This document shows, in pieces, positions 11,838 to 24,000 of a DNA stretch of 64,000 nt (its first letter is position 1; every line of letters begins with the position of its first letter). Both the position numbers and the translations under genes were made by a program. Where the stretch lies: positions 158,544-222,543 of the forward strand of contig JAODTK010005764.1 of NCBI GenBank assembly GCA_026419785.1, read 5' to 3'. The notes beneath the pieces are model-generated. The model saw nothing but the letters and a program-made list of their open reading frames with translations. It had not been told where the DNA came from and did not search any database. Source of the DNA: Sclerodactyla briareus. Taxonomy: Eukaryota; Echinodermata; Holothuroidea; Dendrochirotida; Sclerodactylidae.

Positions 11838-11839
11838 TT

Positions 11840-13315
11840 CTCCCGTTAACAGAGGATCCCAACTTTTCACCTGGCGTACCATTTTAAAAGTTCGTGGTGC
11901 CACTAAGTACCACGTACGGCATGGCTAGTTTTCAAGATTCTGAAAAAAGGGGGGGGGCCTGGCATTCAATGATCGCTGTCCTGTGGAGGGGTCCATGTGG
12001 GGGGTGACTTCTCTTTGTCATTTGTGTTAATAGACCTTATACGCAATCTGGGGCAATTTAGCATCATTCGGAGCACACTGTGTACCAGCCGCGTACCACC
12101 GTGAAAGTCCAAATGTACCACTGGTGGTAGCCTACCCCCGGTTGGGCACACCTGCTAGAGAGGTGCTAACTTGTTGCGTGCAAAAGAGAATACCAGCATT
12201 GAATACAGCTAAGATTCTTGAAGGGGAACTCCAGGGGCAAGACATGTTTTCTTGCTTTCTTCAACTTTTAGTCGTGTTTCGCCTTTAGCTGTGTACCGAA
12301 TAGCTGGCGAAACGATGTACGAGCAGTATCATTAAAGGTGCGTCATGGAGGAATATCTTAAGAAACGCAGGTGGTACCGATAACGTGAATGTTGTGGACC
12401 CCGTAAGCCAGAGTCCAGAGGGGCGGCCCATATAGAGGAAACACACTAATCAACACAATGAAATGCTGTTCATTACTTGAATACCACAAAAGGTTATGAT
12501 TCTCGCGCCATACGAACGTTACAACTTTGTGCAATCGAGGCAGTTCTCTCTTGAGAATTGAGCTAATCCTGAATGTTCTAAGCTACATGTAGTAACTTTT
12601 TGAGCCAATATTAACAAAATTGAAATGATTCTCGTACTTTTTATTTTTTTCCAATTTTAAGCCATTGATTTTTTTTCGAACTGAATGTGGTAGCGGGTTC
12701 TTGTATCAAGCCGGCAAAAGCGCGTGCTAATTCTCCCGAACAGTTGTTAGCTCACATTCTTGGAAAATTCAACTTTTCGGTATTTCATCAAGTTGTTGGG
12801 TGCCTTGAAGATTTTATTTTAAAACAATTATAAGAAATTCAAAAGAGATCTTTCCACCAATACTATCAGATAAATCATCAAAATAATGAGTGAATTTGGG
12901 GCATATTGGAATATATTCCATTCAGTATGACTTCTTCCTAGTAGTAAATAAAAGAACAACTTATGCAAACGTCCCAGATGATCGAAAAGACCGGGAACAA
13001 ATTCATGCAAAATATGGATCCATGACAGCCTTCAGGAATGCCATAGATTTCCCTTAATTCTGGGGTCAGTGGAAAACTCTCCAGAAGGTGCACAATACAG
13101 AAAGGATTGATGAAAGTTCCACAATAATGTACACCAATTTGTTGGGGTGTATTGTTAAGGTGTTTTAAGTTGTTACAGGCAAAGAGAGAGGTTTTTCAGG
13201 TTGTTCAAATTGGCTTTAGGAAGGTTCAGAAATACCTTACCATAGTGAGAAGAAATGTCCTGGCTGAAAGTTCCACTTTTAATAGTTAGTTTGAGGTAGC
13301 AAGATAGTGCAGTGT
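11840..13315. other. Spacer with no recognised gene
   Basis: AT-rich sequence with a G run near 11.95 kb. No exon, RNA or transposon end was supported. Homology to the satellite begins only at about 13.3 kb. Confidence 0.35.
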
Positions 13316-14611
13316 ATTTCAGCTAGGATTCTTTGATAGTGAGCTAAGCGTAGACAAAACTTCTTGGGTGTATTCCGGGATATCCCACTGCATGTCAGCT
13401 ATGATTCTTTAATAGTTAGCTAGAATAAGACAAAACCTCTTGGGTGTAAGCCAGGATACCGCACTGTGTGTCAGCTATGATTCTTTGATAGTTAGCTAGC
13501 ATAAGACAAAACTTCTTGGGTGTATGCCAGGTACTGCACTGCATGTCAGCTATGATTCTTTAATAGTTAGCTAGCATAAGACAAAACCTCTTGGGTGTAA
13601 GCCAGGATACCGCACTGTGTGTCAGCTATGATTCTTTAATATTTAGCTAGAATAAGACAAAACCTCTTGGGTGTAAGCCAGGATACCGCACTGTGTGTCA
13701 GCTAGATTCTTTAATAGTTAGCTAGAATAAGACAAAGCCTCTTGGGTGTAAGCCAGGATACCGCACTGTGGGTCAGCTATGATTCTTTAATATTTAGCTA
13801 GAATAAGACAAAGCCTCTTGGGTGTACGCCAGGTACTGCACTGCATGTCAGCTATGATTCTTTAATAGTTAGCTAGAATAAGACAAAACCTCTTGGGTGT
13901 AAGCCAGGATACCGCACTGTGTGTCAGCTATGATTCTTTAATAGTAGCTAGCATAAGACAAAACTTCTTGGGTGTACGCCAGGTACTGCACTGCATGTCA
14001 GCTATGATTCTTTAATAGTTAGCTAGAATAAGACAAAACTTCTTGGGTGTATGCCAGGTACTGCACTGCATGTCAGCTGTAATTCTTTAATAGTAGCTAG
14101 CATAAGACAAAACTTCTTGGGTGTATGCCAGGTACTGCACTGCATGTCAGCTATGATTCTTTGATAGTTAGCTAGCATAAGACAAAACTTCTTGGGTGTA
14201 TGCCAGGTACTGCACTGCATGTCAGCTATGATTCTTTGATAGTTAGCTAGGATAAGACAAAACTCCTTGGGTGTACGCCAGGTACTGCACTGCATGTCAG
14301 CTATGATTCTTTAATAGTTAGCTAGCATAAGACAAAACTTCTTGGGTGTATGCCAGGTACTGCACTGCATGTCAGCTATGATTCTTTAATATTTAGCTAG
14401 CATAAGACAAAACTTCTTGGGTGTATGCCAGGTACTGCACTGCATGTCAGCTATGATTCTTTGATAGTTAGCTAGCATAAGACAAAACTTCTTGGGTGTA
14501 TGCCAGGTACTGCACTGCATGTCAGCTATGATTCTTTGATAGTTAGCTAGGATAAGACAAAACTCCTTGGGTGTACGCCAGGTACTGCACTGCATGTCAG
14601 CTATGATTCTT

Positions 14612-14973
14612 TGATAGTTAGCTAGCATAAGACAAAACTTCTTGGGTGTATGCCAGTACCGCACTGCATGTCCGCTATGATTCTTTGATAGTTAGCTAGG
14701 ATAAGACAAAACTCTTTGGGAGTACGCCAGGTACCGCACTGCATGTCAGCTATGATTCTTTGATAGTTAGCTAGAATAAGACAAAGCCTCCTGGGTGTAC
14801 GCCAGGTACGCACTGCATGTCATCTGTAATTCTTTAATAGTTAGCTAGCATAAGACAAAACTTCTTGGGTGTATGCCAGGTACTGCACTGCTGTCAGCTA
14901 TGATTCTTTTATAGTTAGCTAGGATAAGACAAAACTCCTTGGGTGTACGCAAGGTACCGCACTGCATGTCAGC
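14612..14973. repeat. Satellite higher-order block, copy 1
   Basis: About 360 bases of the satellite that recur essentially unchanged at 17,081-17,442. They share rare indels, such as GCCAGTACCG and CACTGCTGTCAGC, that most units lack. The identity ends abruptly at both sides. Confidence 0.8.
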
Positions 14974-17080
14974 TATGATTCTTTTATAGTTAGCTAGCAT
15001 AAGAAAAACTTCTTGGTGTATGCCAGGTACTGCACTGCATTTCAGCTATGATTCTTTAATATTTAGCTAGGATAAGAACAAAACTCCTTGGGTGTACGCA
15101 AGGTACCGCACTGCATGTCAGCTATGATTCTTTGATAGTTAGCTAGCATAAGACAAAACTTCTTGGGTGTATGCCAGGTACTGCCTGCATGTCAGCTATG
15201 ATTCTTTAATATTTAGCTAGCATAAGACAAAACTTCTTGAGTGTACACCAGGTACTGCACTGCATGTCAGCTAGATTCTTTAATAGTTAGCTAGCATAAG
15301 ACAAAACTTCTTGGGTGTATGCCAGGTACTGCACTGCATGTCAGCTATGATTCTTTGATAGTTAGCTAGGATAAGACAAAACTCCTTGGGTGTACGCCAG
15401 GTACGCACTGCATGTCAGCTATGATCTTTGATAGTTAGCTAGCATAAGACAAAGCCTCCTGGGTGTACGCCAGGTACTGCACTGCATTTCAGCTATGATT
15501 CTTTAATATTAGCTAGCATAAGACAAAACTTCTTGAGTGTACACCAGGTACTGCACTGCATGTCAGCTATATTCTTTAATATTTAGCTAGCATAAGACAA
15601 AACTTCTTGGGTGTATGCCAGGTACGCACTGCATGTCAGCTATGATTCTTTAATATTTAGCTAGAATAAGACAAAACGTCTTTGGTGTATGCCAGGTACC
15701 GCACTGCATATCAGCTATGATTCTTTGATAGTTAGCTAGGATAAGACAAAACTCTTTGGAGTACGCCAGGTACCGCACTGCATGTCAGCTATGATTTTTT
15801 AATAGTTAGCTAGAATAAGACAAAGCCTCCTGGGTGTACGCCAGGTACTGCACTGCATGTCATCTGTAATTCTTTAATAGTTAGCTAGAATGGACACAAC
15901 TTCTTGGGTGTATGCCAGTACTGCACTGCATGTCAGCTATGATTCTTTGATAGTTAGCTAGGATAAGACCAAAACTCCTTGGGTGTACGCCAGGTACCGC
16001 ACTGCATGTCAGCTTTGATTCTTTGATAGTTAGCCCCCTTAAAAAAAAAGCAAAATACCAAAACTTCTTGGGTGTATGCCAGTACTGCACTGCATGTTAG
16101 CTATGATTCTTTAATATTTAGCTAGAATAAGACAAAACTTCTTGAGTTGTACACCAGGTACTGCACTGCATGTCAGCTATGATTCTTTAATATTTAGCTA
16201 GCATAGACAACTTCTTGGGTGTATGCCAGGTACTGCCTGCATGTCAGCTATGATTCTTTAATATTTAGCTAGCATAAGACAAAACTTCTTTGGTGTATGC
16301 CAGGTACCGCACTGCATGTCAGCTATGATTCTTGATAGTTAGCTAGATAAGACAAAACTCCTTGGGTGTACGCCAGGTACCGCACTGCATGTCAGCTATG
16401 ATTCTTTGATATTTAGCTAGCATAAGACAAAACTTCTTGGGTGTATGCCAGGTACTGCACTGCATGTCAGCTATGATTCTTTTATAGTTAGCTAGGATAA
16501 GACAAAACTCCTTGGGTGTACGCCAGGTACCGCACTGCATGTCAGCTATGATCTTTGATAGTTAGCTAGCATAGGACAAAAACTTCTTGGGTGTATGCCA
16601 GGTACCGCACTGCATGTCAGCTATGATTCTTTAATATTTAGCTAGCATAAGACAAAACTTCTTGAGTGTACACCAGGTACTGCACTGCATGTCCGCTATG
16701 ATTCTTTAATAGTTAGCTAGCATAGGACAAAACTTCTTTGGTGTATGCCAGGTACCGCACTGCATGTCAGCTATGATTCTTTGATATTTAGCTAGCATAA
16801 GACAAAACTTCTTGGGTGTACGCCAGGTACCGCACTGCAGGTCAGCTATGATTCTTTGATAGTTAGCTAGCATAAACAAAACTTCTTGGGTGTCTGCCAG
16901 GTACTGCACTGCATGTTAGCTATGATTCTTTAATATTTAGCTAGAATAAGACAAAACTTCTTGAGTGTACACCAGGTACTGCACTGCATGTCAGCTATGA
17001 TTCTTTAATATTTAGCTAGCATAAGACAAAACTTCTTGGGTGTATGCCAGGTACCGCACTGCATGTCAGCTATGATTCTT

Positions 17081-17442
17081 TAATAGTTAGCTAGCATAAG
17101 ACAAAACTTCTTGGGTGTATGCCAGTACCGCACTGCATGTCCGCTATGATTCTTTGATAGTTAGCTAGGATAAGACAAAACTCTTTGGGAGTACGCCAGG
17201 TACCGCACTGCATGTCAGCTATGATTCTTTGATAGTTAGCTAGAATAAGACAAAGCCTCCTGGGTGTACGCCAGGTACGCACTGCATGTCATCTGTAATT
17301 CTTTAATAGTTAGCTAGCATAAGACAAAACTTCTTGGGTGTATGCCAGGTACTGCACTGCTGTCAGCTATGATTCTTTTATAGTTAGCTAGGATAAGACA
17401 AAACTCCTTGGGTGTACGCAAGGTACCGCACTGCATGTCAGC
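17081..17442. repeat. Satellite higher-order block, copy 2
   Basis: Second copy of the 14,612-14,973 block at an offset of 2,469 bases (about 33 units). It points to unequal exchange or segmental copying within the array. Confidence 0.8.
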
Positions 17443-17864
17443 TTTGATTCTTTGATAGTTAGCTAGCATAAGACAAAACTTCTTGGGTGTATGCCAGGTA
17501 CTGCACTGCATGTCAGCTATGATTCTTTAATATTTAGCTAGCATAAGACAAAACTTCTTGAGTGTACACCAGGTACTGCACTGCATGTCAGCTATGATTC
17601 TTTAATAGTTAGCTAGCATAAGACAAAACTTCGTGGGTGTATGCCAGGTACTGCACTGCATGTCAGATATGATTCTTTAATAGTTAGCTAGATAAGACAA
17701 AACTTCTTTGGTGTATGCCAGGTACCGCACTGCATATCAGCTATGATTCTTGATAGTTAGCTAGGATAAGACAAAACTCTTTGGGAGTACGCCAGGTACC
17801 GCACTGCATGTCAGCTATATTCTTTAATATTAGCTAGCATAAGACAAAGCCTCTTGGGTGCATG

Positions 17865-18775
17865 ACATACACAAACCACAGCTGCTCATATATCTTAGTC
17901 CAGTACTGATTACAGAGAGAGGTGAATTGAATGTAAACAAGGTGTGACAGGAGTAGACCTGGATGTGGGTGGGTTTATCACCAATGACATTTTGTTGTAA
18001 TAGGACAGAGCCTCTCCTGTTTACACTGTCCCTAACATGAAGGTGTCTAAATTCTTGGAGCTAACTGCAGACACAGGGCCAGCAAACCCAATGCTCTATT
18101 TGTTTTTTTTTTCAGTCACTTAAAGAGGCAACAAAGTAACAGGAACTGATTGGGGCAAACAACTAGACACATCTGCAAACTTGAAAGAGCAAGGGTCATG
18201 TAATATATCTCCTTTAATCAACTTTAAGGTGAGAAGAGGACATACCAAACCCATACCCAAGCATTTTGAGGGTTCTAGCAGGGTGCATTGTTGTTTCAAT
18301 TACTTGTGAGGATTTGAGGATTTTACAAGTCACAGAAAGTGGAATACTGATAACTTGACACCTTGATTGAAGATTCTATTCGGACACCACCTATGGTTTG
18401 TTGATACAGGGCATCCTAAAGAACATCATTGACCCATGTACAGAGAATCCATGGCCCCCCTCTACCTTACATTACCAGCAGACATTTGCAATAGCGGATG
18501 TTGCCACATGCACACTTCGATTGCTGACAATACAATCTGAGGATGGGCTCCCTTAAGTAATAAGAAGGAGTACAAAACCCAAGATGACTATGACCTTTGT
18601 GTCGGCCAAAATGTAATTCAACGAATAAAATGGATGTTAGAGAGACAGCATTGCAGCAAGCAAGGACTCGGATCAGTATTTCCTAAGATAAAACTACTTG
18701 ACTGAATGTTTTGTCAAATACTTGATCTGCAACCTTGGGAGTGTATGTAGGAGGCTGCAGGAGAGACAACAGAAT
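17865..18775. other. Spacer or gene-distal intron with a dispersed repeat
   Basis: About 18.22-18.42 kb carries a dispersed sequence (GTGAGAAGAGGACAT and later GACACCACCTATGGTTTGTTG) with partial copies near 22.8, 38.3 and 41.6 kb. No exon of the poly(A)-binding-protein gene could be recognised here. Confidence 0.35.
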
Positions 18776-18778
18776 TAC

Positions 18779-18814
18779 CTGATCCAGCCTGCTCAGGTGG
18801 AACGCTCATCTCAT
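18779..18814 (-). CDS. Candidate small linker exon of the PABPC-like gene
   Basis: On the minus strand an AG acceptor after CTTCATTC is followed by a 36-base open segment (peptide DEMSVPPEQAGSG when joined to the upstream phase) and a GTAATT donor. The phase fits the donor of the 20,621-21,082 exon, and a short polar Pro/Gln-containing peptide would suit the linker. There is no sequence identity to a specific PABPC region, so this remains a weak candidate. Confidence 0.25.
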
Positions 18815-19359
18815 CTGAATGAAGTGGCTGCATCTGAATGAACCAAATGGATTACATGAATAATGAAAAATCATATGAGGAGTGAGACGAGACAACAAAA
18901 AAAAAAAAGGCAAAAGCACATGTAACTGCCGTCTAATAAGGCCAACCAGTAGTATATTAGGCCATGTTTGCACCTTCATGTTAACTCCTACACATGGCTA
19001 GAGCAGCTATAGACCAGTATGGTGTTAAAAAGTGTTTGTTCTGTGCAATGATGAGGTCTTTTGTGGCATTCAACTCAAGACCGATGATGACGTCATTCGG
19101 GGAGGCTTAGCTGGAGGTTTCTTCAAGTCAGAAAATGTGTTTGACAGCGAATTTCTTTGTTCATTAATATTTCTCTATATACGGTCAGTGACATAATGAG
19201 GACCAATCTCAAATTTACAGATTCCCAAATTTTCTGTTAAATTGGAAATAAGTTGTGGAAGCACTTCATGACTGAATACCGATTGAAATCTTCAGTTTTA
19301 GTAGCATTAAAACACCGCCCAGCGTCCCTTAGCTAGTCTCCAAAAAATTACCAGTAGAC

Positions 19360-19712
19360 CATTTTACTATGAAAATGCAAATTAGTCACATTAAGAGACT
19401 TCGGTGACTCTTACATACTGAAAATTAACGGACTATAGATAAACCATCTCCACTAAGTGTTCGTGAAAATCAAACAAACTTTTGAAAAACGCTGAAATTA
19501 TGCAAAATAGACTATTTAATTAGCATACTATGCCAAAAATCTGATCAGTTCGGTACACTTCATAGTTGTTATATAGGCGGAACTGCATCATCAATGCACC
19601 TACAGATCAAAAGATATCGGACAGACGGCGGACAGACAGACAGGCAGGCAAACACACACACAACAAAGTGGATCACGAAAATGTCTCTCTTGAGTTCCGC
19701 GAGACAAAAATC
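19360..19712. repeat. Dispersed ATGCAAATTAG/GACA repeat ending in GATCAC
   Basis: Contains ATGCAAATTAG-type segments, a GGACAGACAGACAGGCAG tract, then GGATCACGAAA and a weak inverted repeat (GTCTC with GAGAC, 19,683-19,705) followed by AAAAA. It has the same terminal layout as the elements at 8.1 kb and 29.2 kb. Confidence 0.5.
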
Positions 19713-19714
19713 AT

Positions 19715-20618
19715 GTGGCCAAGAAGCGAATAAAGATTGATACTAGGCTCATTTGTTTCACATTTCAGTCATTCCTGACATCCTCGATCATTTCCATTGA
19801 TGAGAATGATGCAAACGTCTTATATAGTAATGTTGGTTGCTATTTGTTTATCATACTGTATGATAAAAAGATTACTGAGGCGGGCATGAGTTGATTGTTG
19901 AACATAACAAATTGAAAAAAAAGGTAATGGCAGTTTCAAATTTAATTTATTCTTGCAGCAAGTCAAATAAACAAGCAATCCATTATGAATGATGAAGAAC
20001 AAATCTCTGAATGAGATGCTATCAGCAAGTTAAATTGACTGATCAATATGGTGGCAGCAAGTCAATAATCGTACTAACGTATAGTTCTAACCTTTACAGA
20101 AGTTTTTTTTCTGCTATGTTGGGCTTCCAAATTTGGTTCCTGCTATCTTTAACATTAGTCATGATGGTGAGAATGAATGAAAACTACTTGGTTGACAGGT
20201 ACCCCCGTCATACATACACTGTGCACTGTGGGTGAATGTCCTGTAACAGATTTGCTTCAAATCCGCACGGGTGAAAACGTGGCATATCAAAACCCAACAC
20301 CCTGAATTTCGAGTTCTAGCATGTTGCCTTGAACTGAATCAGTTCAATTATGATATAAATAATCAGTAATCTGTATTAACCAATATTTGCATAATTGTTT
20401 GCACAGTACACTACTACAATCGATATTTCAACCTTCTAGGCAGTGGGTCAGTAGATGATTTTGTAGGCTAGAGGAGAGGTTATTGCTTGAGAGGTCATTG
20501 AGGAAAGATCATATCAGTGGGACCAGTCAGTCATGTTAGTTAGGCCTGCATCATTTGGTCCTTATTTTCTTTCGGGTCAATTTTGGAGAGGATTTATGAA
20601 ATTTCCAAATCAACTACT
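19715..20618. other. Intron-like AT-rich sequence
   Basis: Lies downstream of the last firm PABPC-like exon. No MLLE-domain exon could be found in it. Confidence 0.35.
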
Positions 20619-20620
20619 AC

Positions 20621-21082
20621 CTGTCATATGGCCATGGGGTGGGCGGATGTTCCTTGGTACAGAGGCAGTCATCATGTGGTTGACTGCCCCATATTGGTGG
20701 GCCATCGGACGTCATCACCTGGTACCCATGGGTGGCTGGGTGGACCTGGGCAGCGGGCCATCTAGCTTGGTGGACCTTGTGTGCAAACTGGACTGGGTAC
20801 ATGCCTCCCTGTTGGGGCAGGTGGTACCATGGTTGGAGGCATGCTTTCTGGGTGGGGGAACCTTACCCTGGAGGGTTCTATCTGATGTGGGTGTGAAGTT
20901 GCGGTGGTAGGTGCTCTCTGTGATGGATGGGCAGCCTGTGGTGGGATGGAGCCCTGCATGGTCACTGGGTTGGTAGAGATTGCCTGTGGTGGTACACCTC
21001 CCTGTGGGCAGAAGGACCTGATTTCTGGTTAGTAGGTCCCTGGAAATCGGGGGGCTGGGAAGACTTGGGTCATAGGCTGTCC
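20621..21082 (-). CDS. PABPC-like exon K: Pro/Gln-rich linker
   Basis: After a TTCTTTTTACAG acceptor it encodes GQPMTQVFPAPRFPGTY, QGGVPPQAIST, HPSQRAPTTATSHP, MYPVQFAHK and TASVPRNIRPPHGH, ending at a GTAGTA donor. The Pro, Gln, Ala and Met-rich composition fits the unstructured linker between RRM4 and the MLLE domain. Two or more indels change frame. The exon joins exon I in phase. Confidence 0.75.
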
Positions 21083-24000
21083 CTGTAAAAAGAAATAGGC
21101 CTATAGCTATTTTAACAACAAAATTTTTTTTGCCAATGTGAAGTCGTTTGTCGTTCGTTTTTTTTTTCTCTCTTGTTTAATGACCCCCATTTCTACCAAA
21201 GCCAATGGGGTTCCTGTACTTCCCATAGGTTAGACATTTACTCCAATCTTGATCGAGAAGGACCCACCATCCTTGACTTATTGTGTTTACGATCCTGGAC
21301 CTGATACGTTTCTTTCTCACAACCACTCACTCCAAGTATAAAGGAGAGTACTACAGCAAATAGTCCTGATTGCTCCTATGGGTTCGCCCATCAGTCCCAT
21401 CATTGCCAATATTCCCAGTGAACTTCCCAGACCTTCGAAAACCTGCCTTGCTTCTGGTGCGGGCAGGTACGCCATTATGATGATGTGATTGTTGTCACTA
21501 AATCTTCCTTGAGAAGATACCACTATCCACGTAATTATTGTTAGTCCACTTACAGGGACATGGTAGCCCAAGTTCATCCTCATAAACATGTTCTTCCTTT
21601 CATTACATCTCTTATCCTAGACAAGAGATACTACTCCTCAAGCAATATCAATCTACTTACAGAAACATGGTAGCCTATGTTCACCATCATGAGTATGTCC
21701 TCCACTTCATTATTCCCACTTCATTATTTTTCCCTCATAATACCAAAAGAGGCGAGCAATTTCAGTCTACTTACAGGGACATGATAGCGTGTCATCATTT
21801 GGGAGGCCAGTTGGGCCTGCCGGACCTCCTTGCTCTGGTGGAGAGCCACATAGAGAGGCTTGTTCGATATGACCTGGTTGTTCTCTGCATTACAGCATTA
21901 TTGCAGCCTCTTGGGTGGTGAAGGGCAGACAAGCCAAGCCACGATTCCCTGATTCATTCCGCATCACCTGAGATCAAAACGATGACTTTAGATTAGAGAC
22001 TTTTGGACCACTAAAAATGAATTCCTCGATAACTAATGTGCAGTTGATACACACAGGGAACATTAAACTCTTAATGTCGTGACATTAAGTGAAGTTCCTT
22101 ACAGCCCCATAGTGCCCAGGTTGAACCAGTGTTCCCACTTCCAATGTCTTCCATTTGGCAGACGCATAACTTCAACACATGGTGCGAAGGTACAGATTGT
22201 GTGTGACTATTAAGTGGAGTCCAGAGAGCACGCTTGTTAGTTGGTGAGGGACACCTGACAACAGGGCCTCCGTGGTCTAGCTGGTCTAGCTGAATGTCCA
22301 GCAGTCTTGAGACTTGCACAGCCCTGTCCCCCCCCACCCTTCCCACAGGAGTATGTTATACAAGGACAGTTTTGCCTGCTATTGAGGAACCATAGATGCC
22401 GACTTTATATCTGGAGACAGAAGGAGGACACGTTGGGTCTACAAAGAGGGGTTTATACTCTATCATTGCCTGTAGTTTTTGCTGGTATTATCTAGAACCG
22501 GATCGGTTCAGCTGCTTGCACTCAGCACCTGAACAGTTAGGATTCCCTCCTAGGAGCTGGACTGTGGATCCATCTTCTCTATGTGTTCCTGTCTGGGCAC
22601 GACCGGTCTTTGGTTGGGGCTCTTCATGAACGCTTTTGTAAAGCTCTGACTCTGTGACGTGTGTGTAGGGGCTCTTCCTATACTTCTCAAGCAGCATCTT
22701 GTGCACCTGATATTGTAGCATATGTCCACTGTTTCTAGCAGACGATGCGTGGACCGTTTCCAAACTCGGTGGGTGTGACCTCATACCAGGTCAGTCACAT
22801 AGCTCATGGTTGAGGTTTTTATCTGGACACCATCTATAGTTTTGCTTGATATAACTTTTCAAAGTACATGTTTTTGAATTACCTTGTATCATATAGGATT
22901 CTGTGGTTCCCGGTGATGTCACAGGCACATTTGTGCAATAGCTGATTGTCCTTATGAATACACTCCAATCAACTGCAAATTTGGTGGTCTGGGGGTTTTG
23001 CTGTCATAATTTAATGAATAGGAAGACCAAAAGTCAGTAATATCACATGAACATTGCCTTTAAACTTTTCAGCTGATTGGAATTTCACAGACGGGCTACT
23101 GAAGTAGGGGACCATGAAGAAATGTTGAAGCCCTTAGTCGACTTCGATGGCGCTGATAGGAATTTGCATGGCTTCATGCAGGTCTTCAAAACATCCAAGA
23201 TTTTGACGAAGGCTTTCAGCTAATACTTTGTTTGATCTACCAAATTACTACTGAAGGAGCCACTGCCTCCTTTCACAAGGGTGATCAATGGGGAACCCTT
23301 TCCAGAAGATGTTGTTCTGTCTAGATTTATGACTGTCTTCAAGAATAGTCTGGACTTTTCTTTTCAAGTGGGTGTATTATGCCCAGATAACCTATGATTC
23401 ATTTATGTGTACGAGGTGAATAGGTTAAAGGACTTGCCTGACACACTTTGTTTAATTTGCCCGTGAATAATTATCATTGCACCTGTCGTACCTTGACACT
23501 GGTTATGGACCGAAGCTGTGAGATTCCTTCTCCCTTCGCCCTCTCACTCGTCAATACTCATCGTCAAGGTTCTTGATGTACAGGTCCCCCATGGGGACGA
23601 CCGCTCGACTCCCGGGAAAATGTCAGATTTTTGAATACATGTTATGGTGTTTGGACTTCAACATGTTGATGTTACATCGCTCAAATGTATCAGATCCACA
23701 GCATTATGAAGAATCTCGTCATCTACAGGTGAACAGCTCATGCATTCATCCCATCCATCCAAGTCCCCACCTTGCCAGATGATTGAAATTCAAATTTTTT
23801 CAATACATTCTTTTTATGGTATACTTGCCGAGCAGAGGATCTATCCTACTCAAGGCCCGCAAGGTTGCCGACACGGCTACTGCCCCTATTGTCAGCCCCC
23901 TTCCCTTTTTGCGAATCTTTCACCAGTACACGGAATAAGGCCATGCCCCTTTGTGTGGTACTTGACTGTGGGGTGGGTGGGTGGGGGGGGAGTATCAACC

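Larger units (their letters stand above)
13320..17862. repeat. 75-bp satellite array, about 60 units
   Basis: Head-to-tail units of 75 bases built from GTCAGCTATGATTCTTT, AATAGTTAGCTAGCATAAG, ACAAAACTTCTTGGGTGTAT and GCCAGGTACTGCACTGCAT. The left edge (about 13.38-13.95 kb) is dominated by a variant with AAGCCAGGATACCGCACTGT, while the interior carries the GGTACTGCACTGCAT form. Scattered single-base deletions occur. The unit is a multiple of three and one minus-strand frame has no stop, so it yields repetitive 25-residue ORFs (for example CSTWHTPKKFCLML). These are not evidence of a gene. Confidence 0.95.

Noticed and set aside
14023..17511. Repetitive 60-90-residue minus-strand ORFs with a 25-residue period
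   Set aside because: Direct result of the 75-bp satellite, with no start context, no domain and frequent frame breaks.
13320..17862. CRISPR-like regular repeat
   Set aside because: Units are contiguous with no unique spacers, and the context is eukaryotic.
22488..22784. 98-residue minus-strand ORF in the PABPC-like intron as a missing exon
   Set aside because: It has no RRM or MLLE motif and no splice-phase fit to the neighbouring exons.
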